Shown here piece after piece: positions 1 through 10,881 of a stretch of DNA of 64,000 bases. Position 1 is the stretch's first letter, and each line of letters starts with the position of its first letter. The notes beneath the pieces were generated by a model. The model had not been told where the DNA came from. It made no database searches and saw only the letters and a list, made by a program, of their open reading frames with translations. Both the position numbers and the translations under genes were made by a program. The stretch comes from Bathynomus jamesi (lineage: Eukaryota; Arthropoda; Malacostraca; Isopoda; Cirolanidae). The DNA lies in NCBI GenBank assembly GCA_023014485.1, contig JAJOZX010002585.1, forward strand, positions 349,001-413,000, in the 5' to 3' direction.

Positions 1-1838
1 GATAGAAGGAACTACACAGAGAAAGAGCTCATAAGGGACATGATTCCCCCTCTTCTGCATCAGTGGGAAAAAGCTAATGTGTTATTCAAACCACCTGTAC
101 TCAATCAGTATAGAACTATTGAGCTAAAATTAACAAAGCTGTGGCACAAAGCAGTTGAGACATCACTTGGTAAAGGAAAACTAGCAAAGAAAAATAAATT
201 TCTGCACACACTTGATACTCTTCTTGACATTTTTAACTGCCAGTGTCCCATAGAGTTGTGTTCTGAAGCCAATTGTTCTCCCTCATACAGAAGAGAACCT
301 CACCCTCACATTGATTGTCGCTGTCCTCGTGAGAAGAAGATCCCTGTTTTGGAGCTGGCTTTCATAAAGGCGCAGAGAACAAAGGCAGGAGGCCAAGGAA
401 GTATGCAGATTGGTTCGGCAGATTATTCAGAAACCAAAAACAGATTGTTATTGCTAAGAAAAAGAGAAAATCTTGGATAGATGCAGGCCTCATCAGCCGA
501 GAGGATACATCCTTAGTGATAGATCATAATAAGATAAGAAGAGCACAAGAAAAAAATAGTGAAGGAAATATCTGATCAGCATGAAAAAGATTTGAAGGAG
601 GAAGGTCTCTCTTGCCTTTTGTTTGATGGAAGAAGAGATGACACAAAAGTTCTCCTAGAGGTAGAGGGAATGGACAGATAATTTCCCGGTATCATCAAAG
701 AAGAACACTACTCTGTGTGTTCCGAACCTGGTGGCCGCTATTTGTTTCACTTTGTTCCTGAAGCAGAAGTAGAAGGCAAGAAACATGCAGAGGCAATTGC
801 TGATCAAATAATATGTTGGCTTCAAGAAAGAAGACTTGACAGTTCACTGCAGGCCGTTGGTGGAGACTCAACTGCGGTGAACACTGGATGGCAGGGCGGT
901 GTTATGACGAATTTAGAGAAAAAACTTGGAAGAAGGCTTGTTTGGATTGTATGTGATTTGCACACAGGAGAACTACCTCTTCGTCGTCTCATCCAGGAAC
1001 TTGATGGTCCTACAAAGAGCAACAACAAGTGGTCAGGCCCCCTTGGCAACATGCTAGATGAAGCAACGGAATTAGAAATAAATACAAAATTTCCAAAGGT
1101 CGAAGTAGGCCCTCCCCTTCCAGTATTGTCTGAAGAAGTTATCAAAGACCTCAGCACGGATCAATCTTACGCTTATCGTATTGTTCAAGCAATCAGATCA
1201 GGAGAGTTGCCTCAAAATCTGGCTCTCTTGGAGATTGGACCCGTAAGTCACAGTCGTTGGTTAACTACAGCGATTCGTTTCTGCAGGATTTGGGTTTCCA
1301 AACATGCACTGAAGGGCAAAATGCTACAGAATTTGATGTTGATTGTCGAATTTATTATTGGGTTTTATCTTCCTCACTGATTCAATGTAAAACTTAATCC
1401 AATGTGGATGGGGGCCCAACCACATCTTGTTTCAATTACAGCTACTGAGAACCCAAAGGAAAGTAGTGGTGGACATCGTGTTACCTGTGGTGAGAAGGTC
1501 CGCTTGGTATGCTAGGCCAGAGGCAGTTTTGCAAGCAATACTCTGCAGCCAATGTACCAAAGAGCGAACTGATGCTGTGGAAATCATTCTAAAGCTTAGA
1601 GGAACATCACTAGATGATGACGAGCTGGGAGACTGCTCTGTTCAGACAAGGAAGGTACCTCCGATAAACGTCAATGCCACGAAATTGTCAGAATTAGTTA
1701 ACTTGAGTTCGGAAGTTTTGGAGCCACCGCTGACAACATGTATAACAAACAAAGATTTAACACAACTTAAAGAGGCCCCAATGCAAGTGTCAAAGTGGCC
1801 TTCTCACACTCAGAGTGTGGAGAGATGTGTGAAAATGG
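1..1838 (+). pseudogene. Uncharacterised multicopy-type ORF, 5' part (open at window edge)
   Basis: Seen: the reading frame is already open at base 1 and runs, with stops and frameshifts around 480-715 and 1380-1427, through three blocks. Recognisable stretches are GDSTAVNTGWQGG (about 863-901), IVCDLHTGELPLR, LSTDQSYAYR and GPVSHSRWLTTA. I recognise the pattern from unannotated, often multicopy, invertebrate proteins, but no function is known to me and I assign none. The gene is cut at 1838 by a hAT element whose TSD duplicates part of its coding sequence; it resumes at 3951. No introns are evident, which fits a repeat or retrocopy better than a host gene. It could be a worn transposase of an unnamed family. 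Confidence 0.6.
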
Positions 1839-1845
1839 CAGAGCT

Positions 1846-1990
1846 GGGCACTTCCGCAAACACTTCCGCAAACAGCAAATTCCGCAATTGCGGAAGTATG
1901 TTTTTCGTTTGCGGATTTGCGTTTGCGGCAAAGTCATCGTAAATTAGTGAATTTGCGTTGCGGAACTAAGACCGCAAACGAAAATCTTTC
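1846..1990. repeat. Left subterminal GCGG-repeat array of hAT 1
   Basis: Seen: clustered, partly inverted copies of TTCCGCAAAC and GTTTGCGGATTTGCG. Such subterminal repeats in hAT elements usually bind transposase (Ac/Hermes precedent). The mirror array lies at 3745-3940. Confidence 0.75.
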
Positions 1991-1995
1991 CGCAA

Positions 1996-3330
1996 ATTTC
2001 CCAAGGCCCACGCCCTTTGGAACAAACAAAATCGCAAGCCGACCACAGCAGCCACCATCAAGAAGGAGCTGGGCAAGAAATTAAAGACCCCCAACGTCAC
2101 GCGATGGAACTCCATGTATGATTCTATGCAGGTCTTATCTGAACAACTCGACACAAAGCTTGCCCAGGTAAACACGATCTGCCTGCACAACAACATCTCC
2201 TCCTTCACCCCGACAGACAATGAGATCATGAAGGAGTACCTCACTGTGATGAAGCCGGTCGCCACCAGCCTGGACAAGCTGCAGTCTGAGAGGGAGGCTT
2301 ACATGGGGGTCCTTCTTCCAACCCTCTATGTCCTCAGACAAAGGCTGGAGTGCATGAAGACCAAGCCCTTCAAGTATGCCAAGCCATTGTTGGAGTACCT
2401 CCTGGAACACCCTAATAGTGAGGAGAAGAGGCCAAAAGGGTTCAAGGGCAGGTTCTCCACCATATTCTCAAACATGGACCTTCTCATGGCGACTGCAATT
2501 CACCCCTTCTTCAAACTGCATGTGGTCCGGCACATCAACCCTGGCAATGTCGACGCGACGAGAACGAGGCTGTTGGATGAAATCCGGGAGCACGCTGCCA
2601 CCGAGACTTCCGGACCCAGCAGTGCCGAGGACGACGATGAAGAGGACGAATTCTTCAAGGTGATTTACTGATCATTTTCGTTATTTACATAATCATTAAT
2701 TCATTATGTAGATTAAAATTTAATTATTTAGTTATAAATTAATGTGTGACCGCACTCTGCGTAGCCTAGTTGTAGTAGTTGCCAGTTGCCAGTTGCCAGT
2801 TGCCAGTTGCTCACTCACACTCAGTCATTCAATTTGAACAATTTGAACAATTTCTGACTTGTTAGTTGTTGTTACTGAGTCTGTTAGTAACTTAGACTGT
2901 CATACTTAATAGTAAATTACTATTTTTTTTGTATTATTTATTAAATTATTTAATTTATTTCCAGGAGTTGAGGACCTATGGCCCAACGCCAATGGAGAGG
3001 GAGACCAGCAACAGCAACTCCAATCGCCTCTCCAACAAGTTGGCGAAAGAGTTGGACAGTTGGTCCTCTGACAAGGAGAAGAACAAGGAGCTGGAGCAGA
3101 GCATGTTCCCCAAACTTCACCGCAACGCCTGGGTTCATGTTTTCCTCAAGTATAACACGGCCATCCCCAGCTCTGCGGCCGTGGAGAGACTGTTCTCCCA
3201 TGGGTCAGATATAATGAAGCCCAAAAGGGCCAGCCTGACCTCTGACAACTTCCAACGTCTCGTGTTCATGAAGGGGAACATGGACTTATTAAAACTGGAT
3301 TTGGCTCAGTTACTGGAGGAGGACGACTGA
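1996..3330 (+). pseudogene. hAT transposase, N-truncated, one intron
   Basis: Seen: exon 1 (about 1996-2659) encodes TRWNSMYDSM, the hAT TRWNS motif, and an acidic stretch (EDDDEEDEFF). A donor AAG|GTGATT at 2660 and an acceptor TTTCCAG at 2964 remove 305 bp and keep the frame. Exon 2 (2965-3330) encodes the C-terminal dimerisation motif, PSSAAVERLFSHGSDIMKPKRASL. Known: that block is the hAT dimerisation domain of cut-and-paste transposases. The catalytic N-terminal D region is absent because the left subterminal repeats run straight into mid-protein sequence, which is an internal deletion. Confidence 0.85.
2782..2811. repeat. Short tandem repeat in hAT 1 intron
   Basis: Seen: four copies of the 7-mer gccagtt/ttgccag inside the transposase intron. 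No function inferred. Confidence 0.85.
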
Positions 3331-3744
3331 ACTTGTTGACAAAGCCAGAGGCGTACACTTGTAGAGGCTAGAGGGGTTGAGTTGTACAGTGAGTTCAAGT
3401 TGTGTACAGTTACAGTGTTAACTTAATTTAACTTGTGTAATGTAATGTGTGTACAGTTACTACAGTTATAGTACAGTCTTCTCTAACGTGTCTAAGTCTC
3501 AAAATTTATGAAATTCAAATGATTAAATTTATTACTTAATTTATTTACTATTTACTTGCAGGAGGTGTTTTTGTTCAATATAATATATCAATATATGTAG
3601 TATTTTTATTTCTTCTACAATAGTGATTTATTGTAATAAATTATTTAGCCTTGTTTTTAATAAAAACAAGGCTAAAACATTAAACATTAAAAAGATATAA
3701 AAACTTTTTATACCTCTTTAATGTTTTGGATACTTTTTATAGTT

Positions 3745-3940
3745 AAAATTGCGATTGCGGAATTTGCGGTTTGCGGAAGTGTTTGCGGAAGTGCCCAGCA
3801 CTGTAAAACTTGGAAATATGGTTTGCGTTTGCGGATTTGCGTTTGCGGCACTAAAAATGGTAAGCAGTTTGCGGATTTGCGGTTGCGGAAGGTAAGGTTT
3901 GCGGATTTGCGATTGCGGAAGTGATTTTGAGTTTGCGGTG
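3745..3940. repeat. Right subterminal GCGG-repeat array of hAT 1
   Basis: Seen: about a dozen near-copies of TTTGCGGATTTGCG and TTGCGGAAG. They mirror the left array and sit directly inside the right TIR. Confidence 0.75.
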
Positions 3941-3950
3941 CCCAGCTCTG

Positions 3951-4092
3951 GAAAATGGTCACAGAAGTAGCTAGTCAAGTTTACAGTCACGAGAGGCGAG
4001 AAGGCTACATCAAAGCGCAAGTAGCAAGCCGAATGCTGATGTCAAGGAACCGCAGCAAAAAGGACATGACTGCATTGGTTACTTTCAAATAA
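3951..4092 (+). pseudogene. Uncharacterised ORF, 3' part after hAT insertion
   Basis: Seen: immediately after the second TSD copy (gaaaatgg) the frame of the upstream ORF continues, with a run containing HERREGYIKAQ and RNRSKKDMTALVTFK before TAA at 4090-4092; AATAAA overlaps the stop. Together with 1-1838 this is one gene split by a clean insertion. Function unknown. Confidence 0.6.
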
Positions 4093-4339
4093 AGACTGAC
4101 TGATATCTTATTGCCACTTTAAATGTTGATAGGATGTTTGCGCACATTTGTTATTTTGTTACGAATTTACGGAAAAATGGAATTTTTGAATTAAAATTGA
4201 TGTAGGTAGGAGTTATTTTTTATTGTTTTTGAAGCAAGGATATTATTTTGTATGCCAAATGATTACATTAAATTGCTACCAAATCACATGATTTTCAATT
4301 TAGTCATTTCACCCCCAAAATTGACACATTCTAATATCT

Positions 4340-5249
4340 ATCCCTAATGATGCTCTAGCTTGTCAGGATGTAAACTGTAGAATTCAAACACGTATTTTGG
4401 AATTTAAAGACATGTATGAACAAATTGTTTCCTCTCTCAATAATGCTAGCCTAGATTTAAATATCTTTAGAAGAAAAAATTATACAATGTAGACCTGGCT
4501 GGAGCGATTATGTGGTTGAACTTCATAATGCATCCAGAGATGCTTTTTAATGTGGTGTGAACAAGGAAAGCCAAGGCAAGGACCTGTATTACAACAAAAA
4601 CAGAGTGCTAATGCCAGGTTTAAGTATGCATTAAGGTATATAAAAAATCATGAGGTTGAGTTAAGCAGGGATGCTCTGGCTAGAAAGCTTGCCAGTAAGA
4701 ATCCAAGAAACTTTTGGGACGAATTAAAAACAATGAATAATCGTGCAATGTCTCTCCCTACTAATATTGAAAATGTAACTGGGACTGAGAATATAGTCAA
4801 ATTATGGAAGGAATACCACAGTGAATTATTCAACTCTGTACATAAGAATAATGATGTTAATTGTGATGCTACCTATAGTCCAGATATAAGAATAAGTGTA
4901 TTTGAGACTAAACAGGCCATAAAATGTTTAGATTGTAACAAATCATGCGGTATTGAAGGTATTTCTGCTGAGCATCTGAAATTTGGTAGTGATAGATTAG
5001 TGCCTCTGTTAGCTTTGTGCTTTACAGGTTTGCTCATACATGGTGTTTTGCTGGATACAATGTTATTCGTTGTTTTGGTGCCAGTACTAAAAGATAAAAA
5101 GGGTAAAACCAACAGTAAAGATAACTATAGGCCAATAGCCTTGGCCAGTATTATGTCTAAGGTGTTTGAATATATACTCATTAATAGACTTGAATGTTAC
5201 TTGTATACTAGTGATAACCAATTTGGTTTCAAAAAGAAACACAGTACTG

Positions 5250-5283
<34 letters not shown>

Positions 5284-5452
5284 CTTGAAGGAAATGGTCT
5301 GTAAATACCAAACTCTAGATGCTAATGTATTTTTGTTTCCTGGATGCCCTCTGAGGCGTTTGATCGTGTTAAATCGACACCTTATTCAATGAGTTGGTAA
5401 AAGAGAGGTATCGTTCCAGAGTGTAATTAATTTCCTTGTAGGAGTCATCTTC
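4340..5452 (+). pseudogene. LINE ORF2 fragment (linker plus 5' half of reverse transcriptase)
   Basis: Seen: a linker (WCEQGKPRQGP, ARFKYALRYIKNHE) is followed by reverse-transcriptase blocks: GIEGISAEHLKFG, LVPVLKDKKGK, NYRPIALASIMSKVFE and FGFKKKHSTD. After the FGFK block a (GT)n run at 5251-5281 interrupts the frame. A frameshifted FLDA...AFDRV (RT block A) follows, then sequence resembling the next RT segment to about 5452. The catalytic FADD region, the thumb and the upstream endonuclease are missing. Family: jockey/CR1-like non-LTR retrotransposon, clade unresolved. Confidence 0.8.
5251..5281. repeat. (GT)n microsatellite inside LINE RT
   Basis: Seen: an uninterrupted GT dinucleotide tract lying within the RT coding frame of the LINE fragment. 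Confidence 0.95.
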
Positions 5453-6350
5453 TTCTTTCTCTTCGCCCGTTCAGGAGTCATATACTGTAATACTGGTACT
5501 TAAATAATAATAGGTATGCCCGAAGCGAAAAGCAGGGTCATGGTAGACGTCCGAAAAACCCCAAGAACCACTGTTGTATGAGACAGGCGTGTCGTAGGTG
5601 TTTGAGGCACACCGAAACGACCTAACACTTTCGCGTACACTGAAAGGCCTAATTCAGCTAGGCTTAGAATAAGCTGGCTAATGCTACCAATTGTATAATA
5701 ATATCACCCGAATAAAGTCCTCATCATTTCGCAGAAAGACTGTTTGGATTTTATATAATGTTTGAGGAGAAACTGAGAACCCTTAATTATTATTACTCAT
5801 TTTTATTTCGCTTCTTGTCATAATTTTTAGTTTTTAAATGTATTATTGTTCGATTTATCTTATCGTTTATTACCTTCAAGAATATTGTACCATTTTATGA
5901 GACTTATATCCTGCCAGTAAAGCTTATCATTATCATATCATTACCATCATTTACTGATACTTTCGTATATTTCAAAATATTCCAAAATGGAGCTTTTTAA
6001 TGGTGATGCCATTTCTGTTTACTTAAATCATACCTAGTAGACCTAGTAAAAAAAAAAAAAATAGCTAGTACCTTACAAACTGAACATGTCCACAGCTGAC
6101 TGATTTCTGAGGATTGTTAAATCCGAAATCACATAACTTGGTATTTCAGAAAACTACATTTTACTCTCTTGCTCCCTTCCCCTCCTATCAAATGATGTAG
6201 AACAAAAGGAGTCGTATGCAAAGAACTTTTAGGACTATTTTATGCTTTACCTAAATTCTAAAACAATTAACCCCTGCAATTTTACGTAGGGCTTATTTGT
6301 TTCGTATTTTACTCACAGAAGTCTCCAAAGTAAATTTTGTAGACTATTGT
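5453..6350. other. No gene seen; possible LINE 3' tail
   Basis: No convincing coding sequence. The stretch 5760-5960 is AT-rich and ends in a loose (atcatt) series, compatible with a LINE 3' untranslated tail. There is a poly(A) tract at 6046-6061. Nothing else identified. Confidence 0.4.
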
Positions 6351-6354
6351 ATAA

Positions 6355-7190
6355 TCTCAAAAGTTTTTGGACACCATAGATAAATAAAAAGTTAACTGTT
6401 CATAATGTATTTAGTAGAGTGTAAGCCCACCCTTGACTTCAGTGACAGCCTCAGTCTTCTCAAGAACATTTTCCACCAAATTTTTATAGTTTTCAGTGTC
6501 CACTGCAGCGAGAGAAGTTGGTTTCTGTGGTCTGTTCCTGATACACCGCTCTAGTTCATCCCAGAAGTGTTCTATCGTACTGACATCAGGGCTCTGAGCA
6601 GACCATAACACGTTGTCAACATTATTCTGCTCGAACTGATGGGTTACAGGCTTTATGATGTTGGTACAGACTTTTACCATAAAATGCCATCAATACTGGC
6701 ATTACACTTTTTTTTCTAAAATGTCACAATATGCCTTGGTAATAATTGTACCCTTCACAAACATTAATGGCCGTGGTCCACACCATGAGAAATATACTCA
6801 TACCATCTCACTTATACGGACATACTTAACATTCGGAACAATTCACTGCCGCCTACTCGGACTCTGCATCGAATGTAAACAGTGTGTAACGGAATTTATC
6901 ATTCATCAGGACGCATTTCCACTGTTCTCCAGTTTCTATACGCATGCACTAATGTGGTCGTCGCTTCGCAGTCAGAGCTCTGTGATGTATGGCTTGTGGG
7001 GAACTCTACAATCTTACTCACTGTCTTACCCGCGATATGACATCCAACTACCTTGCTACATTCAAACTCTGTCAGCTCTGATTCACGTGACACACATATG
7101 AATACTGACTGTAACAGGTAGCAAACTAACTTCTTATACCTTTGGACGAAACTACTACTGTCCTCTACAGAGCAATTAGAAGTTTAGTGT
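6355..7190 (-). pseudogene. Decayed Tc1-like transposon
   Basis: Seen on the minus strand: an N-terminal piece at 7093-6899 (MSRESELTEFE, HIAGKTVSKI), the Tc1 helix-turn-helix start, and a C-terminal piece at 6680-6411 (WSAQSPDVSTIEHFWDELER) covering the SPD..PIEH motif with its E. The middle is scrambled or deleted. Ends near 6357 and 7140 share a weak cctttggac/gtttttggac similarity, so boundaries are approximate. Not functional. Confidence 0.75.
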
Positions 7191-7520
7191 GTTTGTCATA
7201 AATGGCGTATGGAGGATGCTATTAGACTGCAACATGTTCTATATTAATATAATCTTTGAATAGTGCAATATTGTATAATGAAATAAGCATATGCATGTGA
7301 TAAATTTATTTAAAGAAGTATATGGGCTAAATTATAATAATCAGCGATGCAGCGGTATCGGTAAACTTTTGATATCGATGCACCCAACATCCTTATAAGT
7401 AGTCGTATTGTCTATTAACTTCATGTATAGTGTAATTTTTATATAATTCTTTCCAATAAAGATTATCACAAACACACATCTGTCTATCTGTCTGTCTATC
7501 TATCTATCTATCTATCTATT

Positions 7521-7571
<51 letters not shown>

Positions 7572-7590
7572 TACAGAAAATCTGTGTAAC
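7191..7590. repeat. AT-rich spacer with compound microsatellite
   Basis: No gene. At 7481-7571 lies a compound microsatellite: (tctg/tcta)n, then (GT)n, then (AT)n. Confidence 0.85.
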
Positions 7591-7592
7591 TA

Positions 7593-10080
7593 GGGATTTC
7601 ATGAAATCCCTAAAATGTTCAGGGATTTCATGTAAGGTTAAGTCGTGATACTTGGGTTAGTTTTAACAAAAATATCACGACTTAACCTAACCAGTCGTTA
7701 AGGCGTACAGTTGACCTAACCGTGCATTCAATAACACTAGGGAACAACATTTTTGTTTCTTGAAAACTATTTGGTGTTTCTTATGGAACTTTTGATGCTG
7801 ATTCCAAATATGGTTTCAGAATTTTTCTATCACCCATAGTTTTCGAGAAAATAATATTTCCATTTACTCAGAGTTTTCCCAAAATATTAGTTAAAATTAA
7901 GTGTACTAATTTAATTTTACTTTCTTTTTTTTCCAGGTTAACTATATTTAATAGTATTTTTTGCATTAAAAAAATATAGCTATTTAAACAAACAGATTTT
8001 TAATAAAAAGAAAGAAATTTTGTTGAAGTTTTGCTCAAATTTTAAAAATTTTCCTAGTAGAAAAAATTGGTTTTTCATTCCAAAAAGTTTTCCGTGATTT
8101 CAATAATTTTCCGCCAGCATGAATCGAAACTATTAATCCCAGAGATACATTTTGCTACGTATGTGGAGAACTGACCATAATGGCACAGAGGAAGACGATG
8201 ACCCCACTCGTGAAGAAGGCTTACGAACTTTATTTTGGATGTAAGGTAGGCGACCAAGACAAATCCTGGGCACCTCATATCTCATGCATTTCCTGTGCCG
8301 TCACTCTTAGGGGTTGGATTAAAGGTACCCGCAAATCTATGCCATTTGCCATACCAATGATTTGGAGAGAGCCCAAGGATCACCTAACGGATTGTTATTT
8401 TGTATGACTAACGTTTCAGGATTCTCTGCCAAAAATAAACATAAAATTCAATACCCAAATCTTGCATCTGCCATGGGACCAGTACTACATGACGATGATA
8501 ACCCAATTCCAACTCCCCCAAAGTCATGGACACTGGATGAAGAGTCTGAAGTTGAACCAATGGAAATTGATGACACTAAAGATACAGACTTTCAGCAACC
8601 TGAATCAAATAAACCACGTATGATAACGCAGGTTATGCTGAATGATCTCGTGAGAGATTTGGACCTTCCGAAAAAGAAAGCGGAATTATTGGGCTCCAGG
8701 TTACGTGAATGGAATTTGCTGGCAAAAGATACAAGCATATCGGCGTTCCGCACTCGCCAAAAAGATCTGATGCAGTATTTCTCCTCGTCAGGTAGTTTAT
8801 GCTACTGTAATAATGTAAATGGACTGCTGTTAGCTCTCGGTCATGAGCACAAATCTGAAGATTGGCGTTTATTTATTGACTCTTCGAAGCTAAGCCTCAA
8901 GGTTGTACTACTTCACAATGGAAATAAATACCCTTCCATTCCTGTAGGGCACGCTGTCCACATGAAGGAATCTTACGAAAATATGAAACTCATCCTTCAG
9001 CAGATTAATTATGACCAGTTTCGTTGGTATATATGTGGGGATTTAAAAGTCGTCGCGCTTCTTCTGGAATGCAGCTCGGTTATACGAAGTTCTGCTGCTT
9101 CTTTGTGAATGGGACAGCAGAGCCAGAGATTCGCATTATTTTGTAAAGGATTGGCCACTTCGTCAAAAATGTATCCAAGGACTGAAGAATGTCTCATGAA
9201 CCCTTAGTTGACCCCAAGAAAATATACTTACCGCCACTTCACATCAAACTTGGCATCATGAAAAATTTTGTCAAAGCAATGAACAAGGAAGATGAGGCAT
9301 TCAAATATTTGAAGAAAAAGTTTTCACGACTTAGCGATGCAAAGATAAAAGAAGGGATCTTTGTTGGTCCCCAAATCAGAGAGCTCATGAAAGATCAAAA
9401 GTTTGATGATGCCTTGAGAGGAAAAGAAAAAGTGGCATGGGAGGCCATGAAGAATGTTGTCACAAATTTTCTAGGGAACATCAAAGCCTCTAACTATGAA
9501 AAAATAGTGCAGGACATGATTGAAGCCTATAGGTTATTGGGATGTAATATGTCACTAAAAATCCATTTCTTGCACTCCCATTTAGATTTCTTCCCTGAAA
9601 ACCTCGGCGACGTAAGCGATGAACATGGAGAAAGGTTCCACCAAGATATAGCTACTATGGAGAAACGCTACCAAGGGAGGTGGGATCCGGCAATGTTAGC
9701 TGATTACTGCTGGACATTGATGCGAGAAGCTCCTAATGAAAACTACAAGAGAAAATCAGTGACAAAGAAGTTTTAAGAAGAATATTTTAAATGCCAATCT
9801 GCCACTAATATAATTTTTATGAAGGATTTTTACTAACTTCTATACACTTTTTGAATAAATATTAAAATACAAATTTCTCAGTAACCTTGGGTGATAGAGA
9901 AATTCTACGGCTATATTCGGAATCAGCAGAAAAGATCCTATAAGACCGACCTGTTCACGTCCAAGAAACAAAAACAAAAGTTAAAATTTGTTCCCCAGTG
10001 TAATTTTCCGCTAGGTTTAACGATAATATCGCGCCTTAACCTTACATGAAATCCCTGAACATTTTAGGGATTTCATGAAA
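7593..10080 (+). mobile_element. Unassigned DNA transposon with long TIRs
   Basis: Seen: 7593 onward reads gggatttcatgaaatccc, then ...aatgttcagggatttcatg. The reverse complement recurs at 10040-10080. Looser inverted similarity runs inward for about 300 bp (for example ctatcaccca near 7830 and 9890 on opposite strands). The left end carries an extra block rich in cacgacttaacc. The outermost 18 bp are a perfect palindrome. No clear TSD was found. One transposase-like ORF lies inside. Superfamily not determined; Sola-type is only a guess. Confidence 0.8.
8130..9776 (+). pseudogene. Transposase-like protein of the long-TIR element
   Basis: Seen: the sequence is conserved-looking but broken. 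The start is lost (an in-frame CYVCG, probably half a zinc knuckle, precedes the first Met at 8180). A frame change falls near 8390 and another near 9080, after YICGDLKVVALLL. Blocks include DQDKSWAPH, WREPKDH, KIYLPPLHIKLG, HSHLDFFPENLGDVSDEHGE and RYQGRWDPAMLADYCW, with the stop at 9774-9776. I recognise this as a widespread, mostly unannotated, multicopy arthropod/cnidarian protein family. Its placement between matching TIRs argues that it is a transposase. Acidic residues in FIDSS, CGDLK and SDEHGE are candidate catalytic positions (inference). Confidence 0.7.
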
Positions 10081-10083
10081 TCA

Positions 10084-10556
10084 TTTATTTAGTAGTGCAA
10101 ACGTTTTGGCAATACACTTGTCATCTTCATTGAAATCTAAATTAAAATCTACAACCAATAAAAAAAATACACGAAAAAGTTAAAAAAAAAATTAAAAAAA
10201 AATAAAGTTGCACATCGTCCAGCTATAAAAGGATACATTTCAGGTGAAAACGATATCAGTGATAGTATGTGTGTCACACTATTTAGTTCCCAATAAACTT
10301 TTCCAAAGATAAAGCTCAGTATTATAGACATCTGCGGCTGCCGCCGAAGGCGGCCTGTGCGAAGCACATAAGCCCTACCCGAATGGTAGGCTGCCGAAGG
10401 CACAGCTTGTACGAAGTAAAAAGTTAAAATTTAAAAAGCTGAATATAATAATACATTTAAAATGACAATTGACAAGATATAAATTACAAAAATTAAAAGT
10501 ATAAGATTTATGAACCATTTACAAAGTAAAACCACGAAACGTTTGCACTAATAAAT
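10084..10556. mobile_element. Penelope-type non-autonomous fragment with inverted ends
   Basis: Seen: the left end reads tttatttagtagtgcaaacg and the right end is its inverted near-copy, cgtttgcactaataaataaa. The left end on the minus strand continues ATGAAGA, T, GACAA...TTGCC, AAAA, CGTTTGC. That has the order of a hammerhead-like motif seen in Penelope-like elements, though the core is degraded. The interior is AT-rich with a GC-rich patch (10333-10400) of small inverted repeats. No ORF. Confidence 0.5.
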
Positions 10557-10622
10557 AAATTCATGAAATGTTCGCCGTTCTGTTCATCCTCTCTTACTTC
10601 TTTGTGAACTTTGTTTACAAAA

Positions 10623-10658
<36 letters not shown>

Positions 10659-10662
<4 letters not shown>

Positions 10663-10797
10663 TGCAAACCCACAAGGAAAAAGAAAAACGATTCCAAGGC
10701 CTTTCGTGTATTCAAAGCTATTCCCTGACGAGGTGTAGCTTTGAATACACGAAAGGCCTTGGAATCGTTTTTCTTTTTCCTTGTGGGTTTGCAGCAT
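10659..10797. repeat. Perfect 61-bp-arm hairpin flanked by (TA)n
   Basis: Seen: arms 10659-10719 and 10737-10797 are exact reverse complements around a 17-base loop. (TA)n tracts lie on both sides (10624-10658 and 10836-10876). The loop and inner right arm contain the hammerhead-like motif described separately. Confidence 0.95.
10720..10765 (+). ncRNA. Candidate hammerhead ribozyme motif
   Basis: Seen: ATTCC (stem I), CTGACGA (core), one extra G, GTGTA-loop-TACAC (stem II), GAAA (core), GGCC (self-complementary, possible stem III), TT, GGAAT (stem I partner). All invariant hammerhead core bases are present in order. Stem III has no loop, so folding would need a dimer, and the extra base before stem II is non-canonical. 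Known: hammerheads with very short stem III occur in Penelope-like elements. Activity is not shown here. Confidence 0.5.
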
Positions 10798-10832
10798 TCA
10801 TTCATTTCACGTGTTTTATTGTGAAATTCATC

Positions 10833-10881
<49 letters not shown>

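Larger units (their letters stand above)
1839..3950 (+). mobile_element. hAT transposon 1 (exact ends)
   Basis: Seen: the ends are CAGAGCTGGGCA and TGCCCAGCTCTG, flanked by a perfect 8-bp TSD, gaaaatgg, at 1831-1838 and 3951-3958. An 8-bp TSD with CAG...CTG ends is the hAT signature. It carries the C-terminal two thirds of a transposase. Both ends are packed with GCGGATTTGCG-type repeats. The N-terminal BED-finger region is missing, so the copy is probably non-autonomous. Confidence 0.95.

Noticed and set aside
6655..7101. 148-codon plus-strand ORF
   Set aside because: It overlaps, antisense, both Tc1-like pieces and shows no coding pattern of its own.
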